Assembly: GCA_030998015.1 (NCBI GenBank)
Contig: JARWMV010000232.1
Location: 2,790,001-2,854,000, forward strand
Direction: 5' to 3'
Source of the DNA: Ceratorhiza oryzae-sativae
Lineage: Eukaryota > Basidiomycota > Agaricomycetes > Cantharellales > Ceratobasidiaceae
Length of the DNA stretch: 64,000 bases
The notes beneath the pieces were generated by a model, which was given only the letters and a program-made list of their open reading frames with translations, did no database searches and had not been told where the DNA came from. Each line of letters starts with the position of its first letter. The first letter of the stretch is position 1. Shown in pieces: positions 34,822-47,000 of the stretch. Position numbers and translations under genes: made by a program.

Positions 34822-36268
34822 ATGGCACCAAAGCGAGGATCAAACAGAGGCGGGAAGAACGCGATTCGAGGCAAGGGCCACGGGCGTGGCGGGATTAGGA
34901 ATAGATTATACAGCGACCAACAGCCAGCGTCAGCTGTCGATCGGGAAGACACCGTTCAGGCAAACGACGGTAAGTGAGTACATGACCCCCCACCGGATGT
35001 TTCACACATAAAACAGTTTGGACTAACGGAAACATCAGGCCACGCTTGATCCTGAATGCGCCTCGTTTGATATTCAAAGTTTGAAAGACCGAGAAGAGAC
35101 CAAAATCCCTGTTCCGGTCGCAATGTGGGTCAGTAACGTGTTCTTCGCGTTCACAAACCTTGTAGTCATATGCCCAACGACGATCTCGCTAGGACTTTGA
35201 CCATTGCGATCCGAAACGGTGCAGCGGCAAGAAACTCGCCCGACTCGGGCTGATCGCTGACTTGCGTGTCGGCCAACGTTTCAGGGGCGTCGTAGTCACG
35301 TACGTACTTGATCAATCTCATATTGTCCTCTTATGGTCGTTTCATCGACAATTTTTTTTTGGCGTGCGGCGTTTGGATGTTGTCGTGGTCCGGTCTCATC
35401 TCGTCTTGTCGAATCGCCCGATGGCTGCGGGTCGAACGTAAAACCAATCGGTCTGTTTTTGTCAAATCTCGATCGACTCCCGGTTCTGGCGATATAGGCC
35501 AAAAGGAACGCAACCAGTTTCCCCTGCCGACCGAGACGTGGTCTCGCAAGCGGGCGTGGCGGTCGTCGAATGCAGCTGGGCGCGACTCGATGACGTTCCG
35601 TTTGCGAAGCTCAGATCCCCACACGAACGATTACGTATGTATGCGCCCAAATGTGTCGCCCCGCCCTCGGGGCGGATCGATCGAGCCTGACCGCTCCGTT
35701 CACATGAATAGTACCGTATCTTGTCGCGACGAACCCAGTTAATTATGGAAAGCCTTGGCGACTGAATTGTGTCGAGGCGTTGGCTGCGGCGTTTTACATT
35801 GTCGGAATGGACGAATGCGCTGAGATTCTGTTGAGCAAGTTTTCATGGGGCGACTCGTTTTGGAAAGTTAATGGGTAAGCACGCGTAATTGTTGAGGAAT
35901 ATTCCTGACCGTCCAAGATAGCGGTTTTATCAAGCGGTATCAGGCGTGCAAAGACGCCGCCGAAATCCAAGCTGTTCAAAAGAGCATCATTGAGGAATTA
36001 AACGATGACTATGCAAAGCGGCACGAGGAAGGTACTGTCGTTTGGTTGAAATCTGCGACTCGATTCTAAGCACAACGATTGGACAGAGTCTAATAACGAC
36101 GGTGACCTCTTGGTTGCGAATCCAAACCACTCAAATGCCATTTGGGGACGTGAAAGTAGTGAAGATGATGATGAAAGCGAAGAGCACACGGAAGAGGAGA
36201 CTGAAAACGACGAGAAGGACGAAGTAGAAGGTGTATTGAATCAGATGAAAGGTCTAGTAGTAAGATAA
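34822..36268 (+). CDS. TSR3: 18S rRNA aminocarboxypropyltransferase Tsr3
   Basis: About six exons. N-terminus [20 protein letters not shown] is the usual Gly/Arg-rich start. The core reads [20 protein letters not shown] then [20 protein letters not shown], next [20 protein letters not shown] and [19 protein letters not shown], then [20 protein letters not shown] and [20 protein letters not shown]. These cover the metal-binding-like N-terminal DUF367 part and the SAM-binding part. The C-terminus is very acidic, as in other Tsr3 proteins, ending at 36268. Tsr3 transfers an aminocarboxypropyl group to N1-methyl-pseudouridine in 18S rRNA during cytoplasmic small-subunit maturation. The first splice junction (34974 to between 35040 and 35080) is uncertain: one acceptor gives a frame conflict, and a later one near 35078 restores it. 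The 200-nt third intron (35283-35500) is longer than the others. Confidence 0.92.
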
Positions 36269-36448
36269 TCCGCTATCTCGTGAATGTGACATGCGTAATG
36301 AACAATGAAAACTAATGCGAGGCAACAGTTGATTTAGATGCGAGAGAGAAACGCGACCATGCAAAGAGAAAGAAACAGATGGGTCGATACCAAACGCTCA
36401 GAACCAGAAAGCCCGAAACCCAAAAGCAAGCCCGAGTCAACAATAAAC

Positions 36449-38012
36449 TCATGCACTACAACTCAAAAAACGTGTTGGGCTGACCGCGTGGGGCACCGAC
36501 CCGGGCACGTACTTGATGTCCGGCCCGGAGTTACCCTCAGCCCGTGCCATCGCATCCAGCGCGCGCACCACGCTCGATATTACGGTCGCCTGTTGAGTAA
36601 CCCCGCTATTCCCGCCCAAGCACCAATCACGAACCCTCTCGAGGCCCTGCCTCCACTTGTTCCACCTGTCATTCCTCTCAGCTTCGGTCTCTTGGGCACA
36701 TTCAAACCAAATTCGTTCCGAGTCTGTCCGAGGATTGCGCTCAATGTATCGTTGGATCGCGGGCGTGGCCTCGTAAAGCCATATGGCCGCGCCTTCGGCG
36801 AGCAAAAGCTGGAGGAAAGTTGGCGGGGTAGCTAGGGGAGGCTCGGTCCATTCCACCCAGCGCTCCCGAGGACCGTAGATCGACTCCAGTGGTTTGGAGG
36901 CTGGGTGATTCTCTTCAAATTCAGCGTCTATGGGCGCCTCCGTTGGAGCAATATTCTCCCCTATCTCCTCGTAAGCCTCGGAACCCGAGTCATCCTCGTT
37001 GGATGTAGCATCAGGGGTATCGTCGTCGAGCGCCACATTTGGGAGTCCCGGCAGCCCCGGCTCTTGAGGTGCAAAGCTTACCAACGCATCGAGGGTGCGC
37101 ATGGCATGTGAAAGGTACTCTACTCGCCCGGCTTTATCCCACAGATGTGCGCTAAACCGCTGGAGCTGGAGCCACTTCCAACGCATTTCGAGTAGATCCC
37201 GCACTTCGCCCTTCTTGGCATGTCGAGGCGTAGGAAGCATCGCGCCGCAAACGTATCGCTGTATGCGCGGATCAGAGATATTCTCGTGATGAGCAATAGC
37301 GTCGGTGATCGCTGTATATGAGACTGATGAGTTAGAGTTAAATGACTCGCTTAAAAAGGAAACTCACCAAACTGATGATCCCTAACGAGATGTTCGAGAA
37401 GGGGCAAGTCGGACCACTTGCCAGACCGTCCCCACACGCTCCAACTGGCTGCAGTGTCGCACTTGATCTCTTGCGCCATTCTAATCAACTCGATAGCCCT
37501 GTCTGTTCGTTCGTCCAGTTCGGCTCTTGCAACGGCCAACCCCACCGAATCGCACGCGGTCACACAGCTCTTTTCCACCAAACCCAAACGACGATCAGGT
37601 CTAATCGCCTCTTGTATCACCACCTCCCACAACCTATAGAAAAACAAGCCGGTGCCTGGTGTGTCGAGAATCACGCCTGGCGCGAGAGGGTCCTGAAGTT
37701 TGAGTCGCATGCGATGCGAGGTGCATCGCCGCTCATGAGAGACGCACGCGACAAACTCGAGCGCCAGGGATTGGAGCTCGCTGGCCGGTGCAGCACGCGA
37801 AATTTCGGTTGGCGGTTGTCTCCGAGTTTGGTATTTGACTCTTCTTGGAGATCAAACGCCTTGGATACTTTGTCCTTGACTAGGCATTTGATATCGCTCC
37901 GAACTTCGAGCTCGAGCGACAGGAAAGAACGGGGACAGGGAGAGCTCGCACTGCTATATTCGTCTTCAGCAGGTTTGCTGCCAGAGGATTTACTAGGTTC
38001 AAGATGAGACAT
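36449..38012 (-). CDS. Unknown acidic protein
   Basis: Start MSHLEPSKSSGSKPAEDEYS at 38012, stop at 36449. Three or so exons: a Ser/Pro/charged first exon, a central exon (about 37370-37790) with VILDTPGTGLFFYRLWEVVI and two cysteines in EKSCVTACDSVGLAVARAEL, an intron near 37311-37366, and a last exon of about 290 codons. The last exon has helical hydrophobic segments (WKWLQLQRFSAHLWDKAG, FLQLLLAEGAAIWLYEATP) separated by an acid-rich linker (SNEDDSGSEAYEEIGENIAP). No transmembrane helix or catalytic motif is evident. I do not recognise the family. The 3' end lies 180 bp from the convergent TSR3 end. The first exon-intron border is uncertain. Confidence 0.65.
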
Positions 38013-38285
38013 CGTGTGCGATGGGGGGTTAGAACAGAGGTGGGAGCGCAAAGCAAGACGCGGGGTGTTTGTTGTTTTCCGTTAGTTCTTGTGTCCATAG
38101 CACGACCCGTGTTGACGGGCGAAGAACGTCAAACGTCGGACTGGATTAATAATACCAGGGATAGCTAGTAACTAGTCCGATAGGAACAAAGCAATCGATC
38201 GGGTTTGCCTAGACACCGTCGTTAGACACTCATATTTTACTTGCTATAGCATACGAGCTCGCCCCCTAAATATACATGAGACCCC

Positions 38286-40543
38286 CTAGAAAACCCAGAG
38301 CTCCGATACAACATCCCCGGTCGGAGTGTCGTCCGACTCGGTCAAAGGAAATAGGTTCGCCGGCGCTTCTAGCGCTACCGCCGGATCTTTCTTCAACTTT
38401 CGTTTGACTTCAGTTTCCAATAGCTGTGCAGTTTTGGCAATGAGGAACAATATCACTGACGTTTTTGCAATATTACTCACTGTGGCATATGTGTGATCTA
38501 AAAAGTCTTCAAGTGCATACGCTGGTTTTGTAAACACTTCGGAAAATATCTTTGCCAAGGTGGAGACCGAAGATAGGTAGTGGTTCCGATGGCTCACAAC
38601 CTCCCACAATGACGAATCAATCGCGTTTGTTCGAAGTGGAGACGGTTCGGCTTCGTCAAACGGATCTAGTGCACTTTTGTCAACGCGGGGCTCCCCAATC
38701 GACGAAGGGGCTAATCGAATTACCTATTTCGGCGGCGTCAATCGCTTCGATTCGATGTATCATAACCATGAGCGAAGGGTGCCGCTTCAGGATGTTGTAC
38801 ACAAACGGTATAATCATCACAATCGCCGCGGGCGGTGCCGTGAGCGAAAGCCTCGTCAGCCGCTTGACAAACGATGCCAGGATCCAACAGGCAGGTGTCT
38901 AGAACGTCGCAGAACAGAGCTATCAGCGTGGGTTGCCGGTTATGATGACTGGGGCACTTGCGTTGACGATAGGAAGACATCGGTTAAACGAAAGAAACGT
39001 GCACGGTACTTGAGATGCATGACGTCGCGCGTGAGAAACGCGTACAACCGTGTGTAGAAATCAGGGTAGTCGCTGTTTAGGCATAGTCACAGATCAGAGT
39101 CCAGCCCGGTGTTCATAATGAGCCAAGGCTACTTGCAGATTGTAATCTTTGATAAGCACGAACAACGCATTCAGTGCGAGCAAACCGATCGAGCCACCTT
39201 GATATGGGCATTTCATTCATTCCGTCAGCCATTCAATCCTAAGCAAGGAAATAGGGTGGCAAAATACCCGTCGGCGGCGTACTCACCAAAGTCCACACAT
39301 CCGCCAACCCAGTCCATCAGACGCACGGGTTTGTCCATGTGCGGCATCACCCCCCGATGCATAACGCCCAACGCGCGTGTGGCGAGCGGGCCAGAACTTG
39401 CAATATGCGGCAATAGCGCCATCCAGCACGCTGAGAATTGCGCCCTGTGGGACGCAAGGGAATGCAAGCTTTGGTGAGTCGAGAGCGTGTGGACGCGAGG
39501 GGTGTTGGCAGATTTGGATTTGGAGGTCCATCGTGGCTGTCGTCGAAAAACGTGCGCCAATCATCTTCATCGACCAGCGCCGGTTCGTCGTGATCGTCCT
39601 CGACTTCCTTGCTTCGAGTCGGTTTAGGGGGCTTGGCGCCCAATTCGGGAATCCAAAATGCGTTGAGTTCGGCTGCCTCTGTTGGCATTGTCTTCAGTTG
39701 TTCCAAAAACGGCAAGAGGTTCTCCGCAACTACTACGGAAAGGTTATCTCCGTGGGATCGCAGGAGCGAGCTTTTGGTAACTATAATGAATACGCCATGT
39801 GTCACCGACCATTCAAGACTACTCACGTCGCCTCTCGAAGAAAGAACCATCGGATATCGTCGTACGAACTCAACCACGTTCCCACAAATGAGTCTCGAAT
39901 ATCAGCCTCGACTCTACGCCCCTCGCCTTCATTCGTCGATCCCCCACCGCCGCCGTTGCATCCACGAGGGGTCGGCGCACAAACCAACAAGGCACGGACG
40001 ATCTTCTTGAATTGAACGGAATAGATTTGAGGTGTGCCCGAAGCATTTGAGAAGGCGCTCGACAAGTGCTTGAGCGTGGACATGTGTATCTGGACGGCGG
40101 CGGTCTTTACAAAAATGGTATCAAGATCAGGTTTCGTTTTGATCCATTCTTTAGCCACTTGAATTGGGTGAGGAACTTACACGAAGCGCCTTTTCTTCGT
40201 CCGCCATCAGTCCGCTCAACAAGTCTGCATATTCGCCCAGCCGATCAAGGAGCCATGACCGTACCAGTTTGCTCTCCTCGTTCCGACACTTGGAAGAATC
40301 CAGCTTCGAAGAAGCTGCTATAGAGACTGTCGAGCGGTAGAGTGCATACAATATCTTGTGTAGAACGACAGCGTCAGCCGTGGACCGTGCAAGCTCGAGC
40401 AAGTCTACGAAAGCATTCAGAGAGCCTCCGTCGCGAAGAGACGCTACAAGAGAAGACTCTAGGGACTCTATCCGTTTCAATGTGTCGTCTGAAGACGCAG
40501 TTTTTCGCCTTTTCAGGGGCGGCAGCGAGGACGGGGTCGGCAT
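38286..40543 (-). CDS. NOC4: Nucleolar complex protein 4 (Noc4)
   Basis: Start MPTPSSLPPLKRRKTASSDD with a basic nucleolar-type patch. Later exons read AFWIPELGAKPPKPTRSKEV, DDWRTFFDD, then TLSTHQSLHSLASHRAQFSA with CWMALLPHI and ALGVMHRGVMPHMDKPVRLM with DWVGGCVDFG. The C-terminal CBF/MAK21-type region holds YDPF-like acidic sequence and ends LESHRNHYLSSVSTLAKIFS then ELWVF at 38286. The order fits Noc4, which with Nop14 supports nuclear maturation and export of 40S pre-ribosomes. Between 'GPPNPNLP' and 'TPRVHTLSTHQ' (about 39500) the frame slips by one base with no intron in the gap; since Noc4 is essential in yeast, this is probably a base-call error. Confidence 0.88.
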
Positions 40544-41177
40544 GGTGGGGGTAGCCAGCTATGAATTCTCCTGCACCAAATTTGGGTTACATAATCGGGT
40601 TAGATCAGCAACACGGAATGGTGTCTGAAACTTTCGACCGCATATATCAGCAGGTTTCAGGAAACCGATGAGACAGTCTTCCTACATTTCAACCCACGAA
40701 CAGACGTCGAATTGGTCGCAAGATAAAGCCAGTAATTTGACTAGTTTAGCGACGACGGATATGATTTGAGGCGGCCCAACCAAGACATTGTCCCTAGCTG
40801 AAACACGCTTTTCACGAACTTAATATCACACAATGGATATGAAAAAGGATGCACATATGAATGATTATCAACGCAGCAGAAAACGACGGTGAAGGGCATA
40901 TGGAGACTATACAGATGATGAATGTAGAAGCGGAAAGGCTACTAGTACAACAAAAGTACACAGATTGAATGAGAGAAATGAGAGCAAGACATGAATAGCA
41001 TAAACGAGTGCGGCATAGGGCGTCGAGAGCGATAGGAACGAAAATGAGAGACGAGACCCGACAACAAAACGTGATCGAAACAACAATAAAGAAAAGAATA
41101 AATTCACGGGTCAGCCTGGTCGCATATGCGACCAGACAGAATTAATTGCAATCATTGCAAACTAGGAATTCGTAACT
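40544..41177. other. Intergenic between NOC4 and Ecl1-like paralogue B
   Basis: Holds the NOC4 promoter and the 3' UTR of the Ecl1-like paralogue B, both on the minus strand. It is AT-rich near 41090-41180. No other feature was seen. Confidence 0.5.
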
Positions 41178-42657
41178 TCAAATAATAAAGGTAAACAACC
41201 TGTGAAACCAAGAGTGATGAGAGCTAGCCCAAGAGAAGACAAGAAGTAACTCACTTTTTGGGTTCCTCCTCGATCTCCTCGGTAACCTTGCGCTCCACTA
41301 GCCGCTCGGAACCGTCCTTGCTTGTCTCGCGGACCATGACCGTTCGGACGACGGTCGTTTTCGGCCGCGGGAGTTGCAGGACGGGGTACGTCGGACCGAC
41401 CTCATCAACGTGACTAGCGCCCCATGGGAACATGCGTCGATCGGCCGCACTCGCCGGGCTCTGGAGCGTGTGCGCCTTGGCAAACGCCTTGCGTTGTTTG
41501 CGGCTATCACGGTCCCGCTTAGTCCGCGTCTCAATAGTGGTGTCACGAAGCGACTTGAGGACATCGTCCTCACTCCAGCTCCGGGACATGGCACTGATGG
41601 AGGCTGAGGACTCTGATCGGATGAGAACGGGGCGTACGAGCAGGCCCTTGGTGTGATCTGCAGTGAGAGAGCCGCCAAGAGGAAGGTCGTATACGCTGGG
41701 AGTAGGGGTGCGCTCGGCACTGTCGGGGACAGAAGACGAGAGTGCCTCTGGGCTTCCGTCGCGCCTGACCGATGCCGAAGAGCGGGTGCGTGTCGAGAGA
41801 GGATACGAGCAATAGAGCTCGGAGGCGTCGGGGGCGGTCGGCAGAGGCAAGGACATGGCGTGGTGCGAGCTCTCCTTGAACCGACGATGGGTAAAGGGAA
41901 CCGCAGGTGGTCGCTCGGGGACCGGAGGCAAAACGTCGACCGCGTCTGGGCGAGGTCGAGAGGAGCCCCGGAGGGGCAACGCCGACTGGCAGGGCGAGTC
42001 GGCGCGGCTGAGGCGGGCAGCCGACTCGGCGAGATACTCCCGTGCGCGACGGCGGTTCTCGTACAGGTACTCCTTGCCACTCGAGTTGCTCGAGCAGGAG
42101 CTCATGCTGACTGAAGACGTGCTGCTGTTGCGTCGATCAAGCCAGGGTCGGCGAGGGCATAGGCGTGCGAAGTATCCGGCGTTCGAGTGGTCGGTGTCCA
42201 AATCGCTCTCGGAACCCGAGACGAGAGGTGATATGGGCGACGCCTTGCAGGGTGAGTATGAAGGGTCGAAGAGCGTCTTGAGAGATGTTTCAGCACGATT
42301 GCCAGACTCGACATCGTGCGAGCGGCAAGTGTCTGAGCAGTAGATGGGTGTAGGAGCCTGGCTGATGACTGTGCGCAGCTTTGTCGGGGCCATCTCGGCC
42401 TGGGGCTCGGGCGCCACCGTCGGGGATTTGCGAGCAGATCCTGTTCGGCGCAGTGCAGGCGCAGTTTGCTGTCGACGGGCACCAGGGCGCGAGGTGGGGC
42501 GGACGGTGCCGGTCTTTTTGGGGGCGCGTACGGTCGAGGGCTCGCCGACGGTGGGGGACACAGGAGTGGTCGGCTCGATGGCTACCTGGTAGCGCTCGGG
42601 CCAGATGAACTGGTTGCAGACGATGCAGTAAGAGGTGTCGAGGTCGAGCGCGTCCAT
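41178..42657 (-). CDS. Ecl1-like life-span regulatory factor (zinc-binding), paralogue B
   Basis: Start MDALDLDTSYCIVCNQFIWP at 42657; second cysteine set 'IYCSDTCRSHDVESG'. Islands shared with paralogue A are YFARLCPRRPWL (A: YFARIARGLPWA), EYLAESAARLSR (A: QLLAESADRLSR), LYCSYPLSTRTRSSAS (A: LYDSYPMSQRVRSTSS), TKGLLVRPVLIRSES (A: TRGLLVPTAMLRSE) and VGPTYPV (A: VGPLYEV). The in-frame TGA overlaps an AA|GTGAGT donor; splicing to the exon at 41178-41199 gives the tail KLFTFII, equivalent to KLFHFMV of paralogue A. About 490 residues, most of it disordered, Ser/Arg/Pro rich. It lies about 8 kb from paralogue A in inverted orientation. Assignment to the Ecl1 family rests on the cysteine pattern and the LDLDxSYC start. 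Confidence 0.7.
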
Positions 42658-45600
42658 GGTGTGGGGGTGGTGGTGGCAACGCGCGGGGCTATTAAAGCAA
42701 CATGAGCGATGGGCAACCACATGACTGCTTTGTCGCTCACATGTTTCAAATAGGGCCAGACAGGAGGTGTCTCACTCGCCGTGCTACCGGAGTTGGTCGC
42801 TCGCAGGCGTCTGACGACTGGGCAGAGGGGGGTCAGCAGCGAGCCCGGCAGCGAGGAGGGAAATAAAGTGGGGGAAATCGGAAATCAAGGACGGGGAATA
42901 AGTGGTATTTGTACCATCAAGCCTAAACGTCATGCGACAAACGGGTGCTAGGCCAGGGCGCGATGTGAAAATACGGCTTACCGGTTTCGAGTGGAGGTCG
43001 CCGTGAAATGGGTTGGCGACGTCGGGCTGGGAGCAAGTAGGATTCAGACCGCGTCCCAGGCTCGGAATATATGCATTCTGCTCGTCGTCGTCTGATCCGG
43101 CGATCCCGGCCCGCGCATGTGTCGACCGCTTCTCCCCATCTGGCCACACGGCTTTTCGCCAACCCACACGCGCCCTCCGATGTCGCCCGCCATGCGCGTC
43201 CGTCTGCGTCTGAGATCCGGGTGCCCTCGCCCGCACCCCCCCAGTCGTCCCGCGCGTGGGTATATGCGTGTCCCACGCTTGCCCTTGCCCTGCACCGCTA
43301 GCCTTTACGATGCTGTCATCTACTCGGCCGACCCACTCGACGTTGCCAGCGACGAAAAGGAAAATCACAGATTTTGTTTCCCTACGTGTGTCAAAAAAGC
43401 CGTATCGCGCCCTGCCCATAAAAGGCAACTCTGCACCAGCCAAAGGGAGTGCCTGTCCAGTCGCCGCTGTCCGGCCTATTGGGCGAGTTTTGGGTTTTGG
43501 AATGCGTCAGACTCGCTTCTCTCACGTCTAATTTCTCTCTTTGCATCCCGGTGGCCCATCGCCGCGGTGTTGTCGTCCGCGCCGTGCACAATGCCCAATC
43601 GATAGCCCCATCGAACACCACAGATGATCATCGCCAGCGCACAATACCCTTGAAAGCACACAGCACCACCCGTGATCAGCAGTTCATAAAGGTAAACCTT
43701 AACTCATTCGTATATACGCTTTTTTGACCCATTCTAGGCTCGCACATGGCACATGGCCTTTTTCCGCTGCACGATCTTGCTCGTCCCGATGCGTTTTCGG
43801 TTCCAGGCCACAGTCGACCAACTTTGGGCGTCGGCAACCCTATATTCAAACAATATAGATGCAGACGACGTTGATTCAACAGCTGTCTCCCGTGTCCTCA
43901 ACGATGCGCTACGCCATGTTGCACAGCTCGAATGTCGGCTGGATTTGTCCGACTATCGGCGTTATGGGCACTGGTGTCGGATGGTGTCGGTGGATCTTCA
44001 CGGATGGACATTGGTGGCACCGGAGAATCTAGTCCTGGACTTCTAGCTCGTTTCTTGTTGTCTTTTGCCACATGTTCTGGACTCGTCGTCGCGGGCCGCC
44101 GCCGTTTGTGGCTCAAAGGGAAGCCTCCGCTCGCTCAGCGGCGCTCCGTTTCAGAAGCAGCAATTCCGCGCCTCGAACGTTTGGTGACAGATACAAACGT
44201 AGACTAATGTCCAATGCGCCTAGACTTTATGCCCATTTTCCCTGTGGGGCAATCGGGAGCGGGGTGTCGTTGGAGATTTGTCGGGTGTCCTATCTGGCTC
44301 GTTGGTCCCCGACCTACGCGTGCAGAGGCGCGACCTCGCTATAACCTTATACCTATGAACACGGTGAATGGTCGGCGTCGTTATGTGTGCCTGTTGATCA
44401 TTAATATTTCGTGGCTTTGGTTGTAATATACCCGTATCCCATCCTGCACACTTCGCAAATGGGTTAATACTTTTGCCACCCTCGCCACACACCAAGACTA
44501 TTTTGTCAAGGCTATCACGTCATATAAGACCGTTTTGAACATAGTTCTGGTCTCTAATTCGTCGTCTTATCTATAAACACTCTTCAGCCTGCGAATGAAA
44601 ATCCCTTAAAAAAAAGGTCAGCAGTGTACATCATTGGCTCGTAGATCGTCTACGAGGTGCTGTGGCGGCTCTGTTCGATAAGTCTCCGGCATCTCACCCG
44701 CAACGACGAAAGCGGGCCCCCACGTCCTCGAAATTTTCCTAGGGGCAACAATCCCTTTGATCTTTTCGCGGGGATTAAGCTACGCTACGTCAAAGTTACT
44801 AGTTTGGTCCTCAACTGACGTCCGCACCATTTGCCATTCTGGGTTTCATCTCCGGGTGGTGAGATGTGGTGAGGTAAGGCGACGGTCGTATGCCGTGCTG
44901 AAACCATCGCCTACGGGCTAGGCAACCAATCTCGCCTGAGGGTACACTATTTCGCGTAGGCCTTACGTCTGATGCTACTGCATGAACAAGATTAACCTCA
45001 TACATTTGATTGCATTTTCAGATGCTTGCTGCATGTATCGGATTCTGATTGCGAGATTCCTCATTCCAAAAAATTTCTACCCAGCGAGCACGCGTGTGCG
45101 TTTCTTTATATGGTGGCCATGAACTTTCCGTCTGGGCCGTCGGCTGCGTGGGTGACTCGGCCAGGGGAATAACCATAGCCACCTGTTGCGGCCACAGCGG
45201 CCCGACCGGCCCCGGGACATAAGTTACCCGAACAGGCACACAGTACAAGCTAGTGCATACACGCTTCTGTTGTCGCACAACTGGTGCGACACTGGCTCGA
45301 TCGTAGGCGACCAAAGTTCATAGCTTCCGGGTCCGCTACGGTCGGGGTATAATTGGCCGTTTTTAGAACCACGCATTTGACTGCCTCGAACGGATCGCTA
45401 GGCGATAAACCGGATCGATATCACCCCATGGTCAAAGCGGTAGGTTACTCATGATTATCTCTACCTCGGGCGCCAGCTGAGTCGTGACCAATCAGCAACT
45501 CGGGAGGGACTTGGAGCCTGTCCATCTGATGATGATGCCGATGCGCGCCAGCTCAGTTTGCGGTTTGACTACTGGCCGAGGATCTAGCTTGTTCGGTGAA

Positions 45601-47000
45601 TATGTGCATGTGAGATGTGCTCGCGAGCGGTTTGTATGTCGGCAATTGACAGCCTGGGCCCAGGGTGGATCTGAGATGATCGCCGTTGTCGGGTCATTGT
45701 ATGCGCAGGATCGGATGCGCGCCTATTTCCACTTTTGATGAGCCCTCACCGTCGTTTGGCCAGTGGCTGTGCCAAAGTCTTGATTACCTCGCGCCAACGT
45801 CTCTGGTTGGCCACGATCTGTAATATAGATAGATGTGGTACGTAAACTACCACTGATATCACTAATATATATGGAACGAACCGAGCCAACTGCGTTCTAT
45901 TCGCCATTCTCCCTCAGCGTCTTTTATGCTCTTCCGTTATTTGTACGACGAACACGCATTCTTTACCTTGCACTTGACCGTTATTGAACACACGGCCACC
46001 GTATATCAACAGACATCTCACCACGAGATATCGAATGACCCTAGCCCCTAAGACATCTAGTTGCGTTCACATCTCGACAGGTTGTCCGCCTTCTGAATAC
46101 GGTATCTATCTTGGGCAAAGATTAGATCTCACATCTGACCATGCCTTTTCGTCGCTAGTTGCCCGAGTCGTTTCAATTCTCGTTCTCGGCTGCGAATTGC
46201 TAAACACAGGCACACGGGCGGTCTAGCAGGCGCTTACAACACGGTTTCCCATTCACTCTCATTTCCTCTAGCCACGTGCAGTTTGGGTTCGAGCGGCAAG
46301 GCAACGATTTTTGTACTATTGGGATAATTGTGCCCACCTACGCAGCTTCTGTGCCTTTGTCTGCGCCTTTGCCAATTTCGGCTGGTCTTTCTCCGAGTGC
46401 ATCGAGGTCACAAGGTTGTTTCAGCCTGCTTGCTAGTATGTCTGATATCGCAAAAATGGGCCACCAGAATAATTGAGTACTTGTACCTATCGAACATAGC
46501 ACTAAGCCGTTCCGTTACTGTAGGCCCGGCCCAACTTGCTGTGAGCAGTTTGTGGATGTTTGTTGAACGTTTATAGCCGGAAACTTAGCACTGCGTTATC
46601 AGGCATGTGAATGTTTCGGTCGCATATATCCATGTGGTACGCAACCTATCCTTATGCTCGAGCATAGCGCGTTTCGGTCTTGGCGGTCATATGTATCTTT
46701 GCTTCGCACACCCCGACAAATCGTGCATCAGTCAACTGTGTACCGTGGCGGTGCTCTCGCTCTTGGGTTGTGGCTGTTCGCCTTCTTTAGTATATTGAGC
46801 CGCTGTCCCCGCCCAACAGCATTCACTTACAAGGTAGACCAAATGGCGCTGTGGCAAGAAATCAAGGTCAAGACACAGCCGACAGCTGGGCCAGTGTCTT
46901 TACACCGCCCGACATCCGGGTGAGGCTCACGTACAAAACCTCACGCTCCGGCCTAGCGGGATTCTATCATCATTCCATCCGTCTGCTGCTTATCGTACCC
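42658..47000. other. Long region without a confident gene
   Basis: 4.3 kb. The first part is GC-rich with overlapping frames on all strands. The 219-codon minus frame at 42784-43443 has no recognisable domain. A minus frame at 43898-44116 starts MSHKRRRPATTSPEHVAKDN and looks like the first exon of a basic nuclear protein, but no continuation could be traced; it is a weak gene candidate. From 44.4 to 47.0 kb the sequence is AT-richer and I saw no coding signature. The end of the region should contain the promoter of the CaaX gene at 47001. Confidence 0.4.

Noticed and set aside
42784..43443. 219-codon minus-strand frame upstream of the Ecl1-like paralogue B
   Set aside because: GC-rich region with long frames on all strands; no family signal, no splice logic and an unsupported start.
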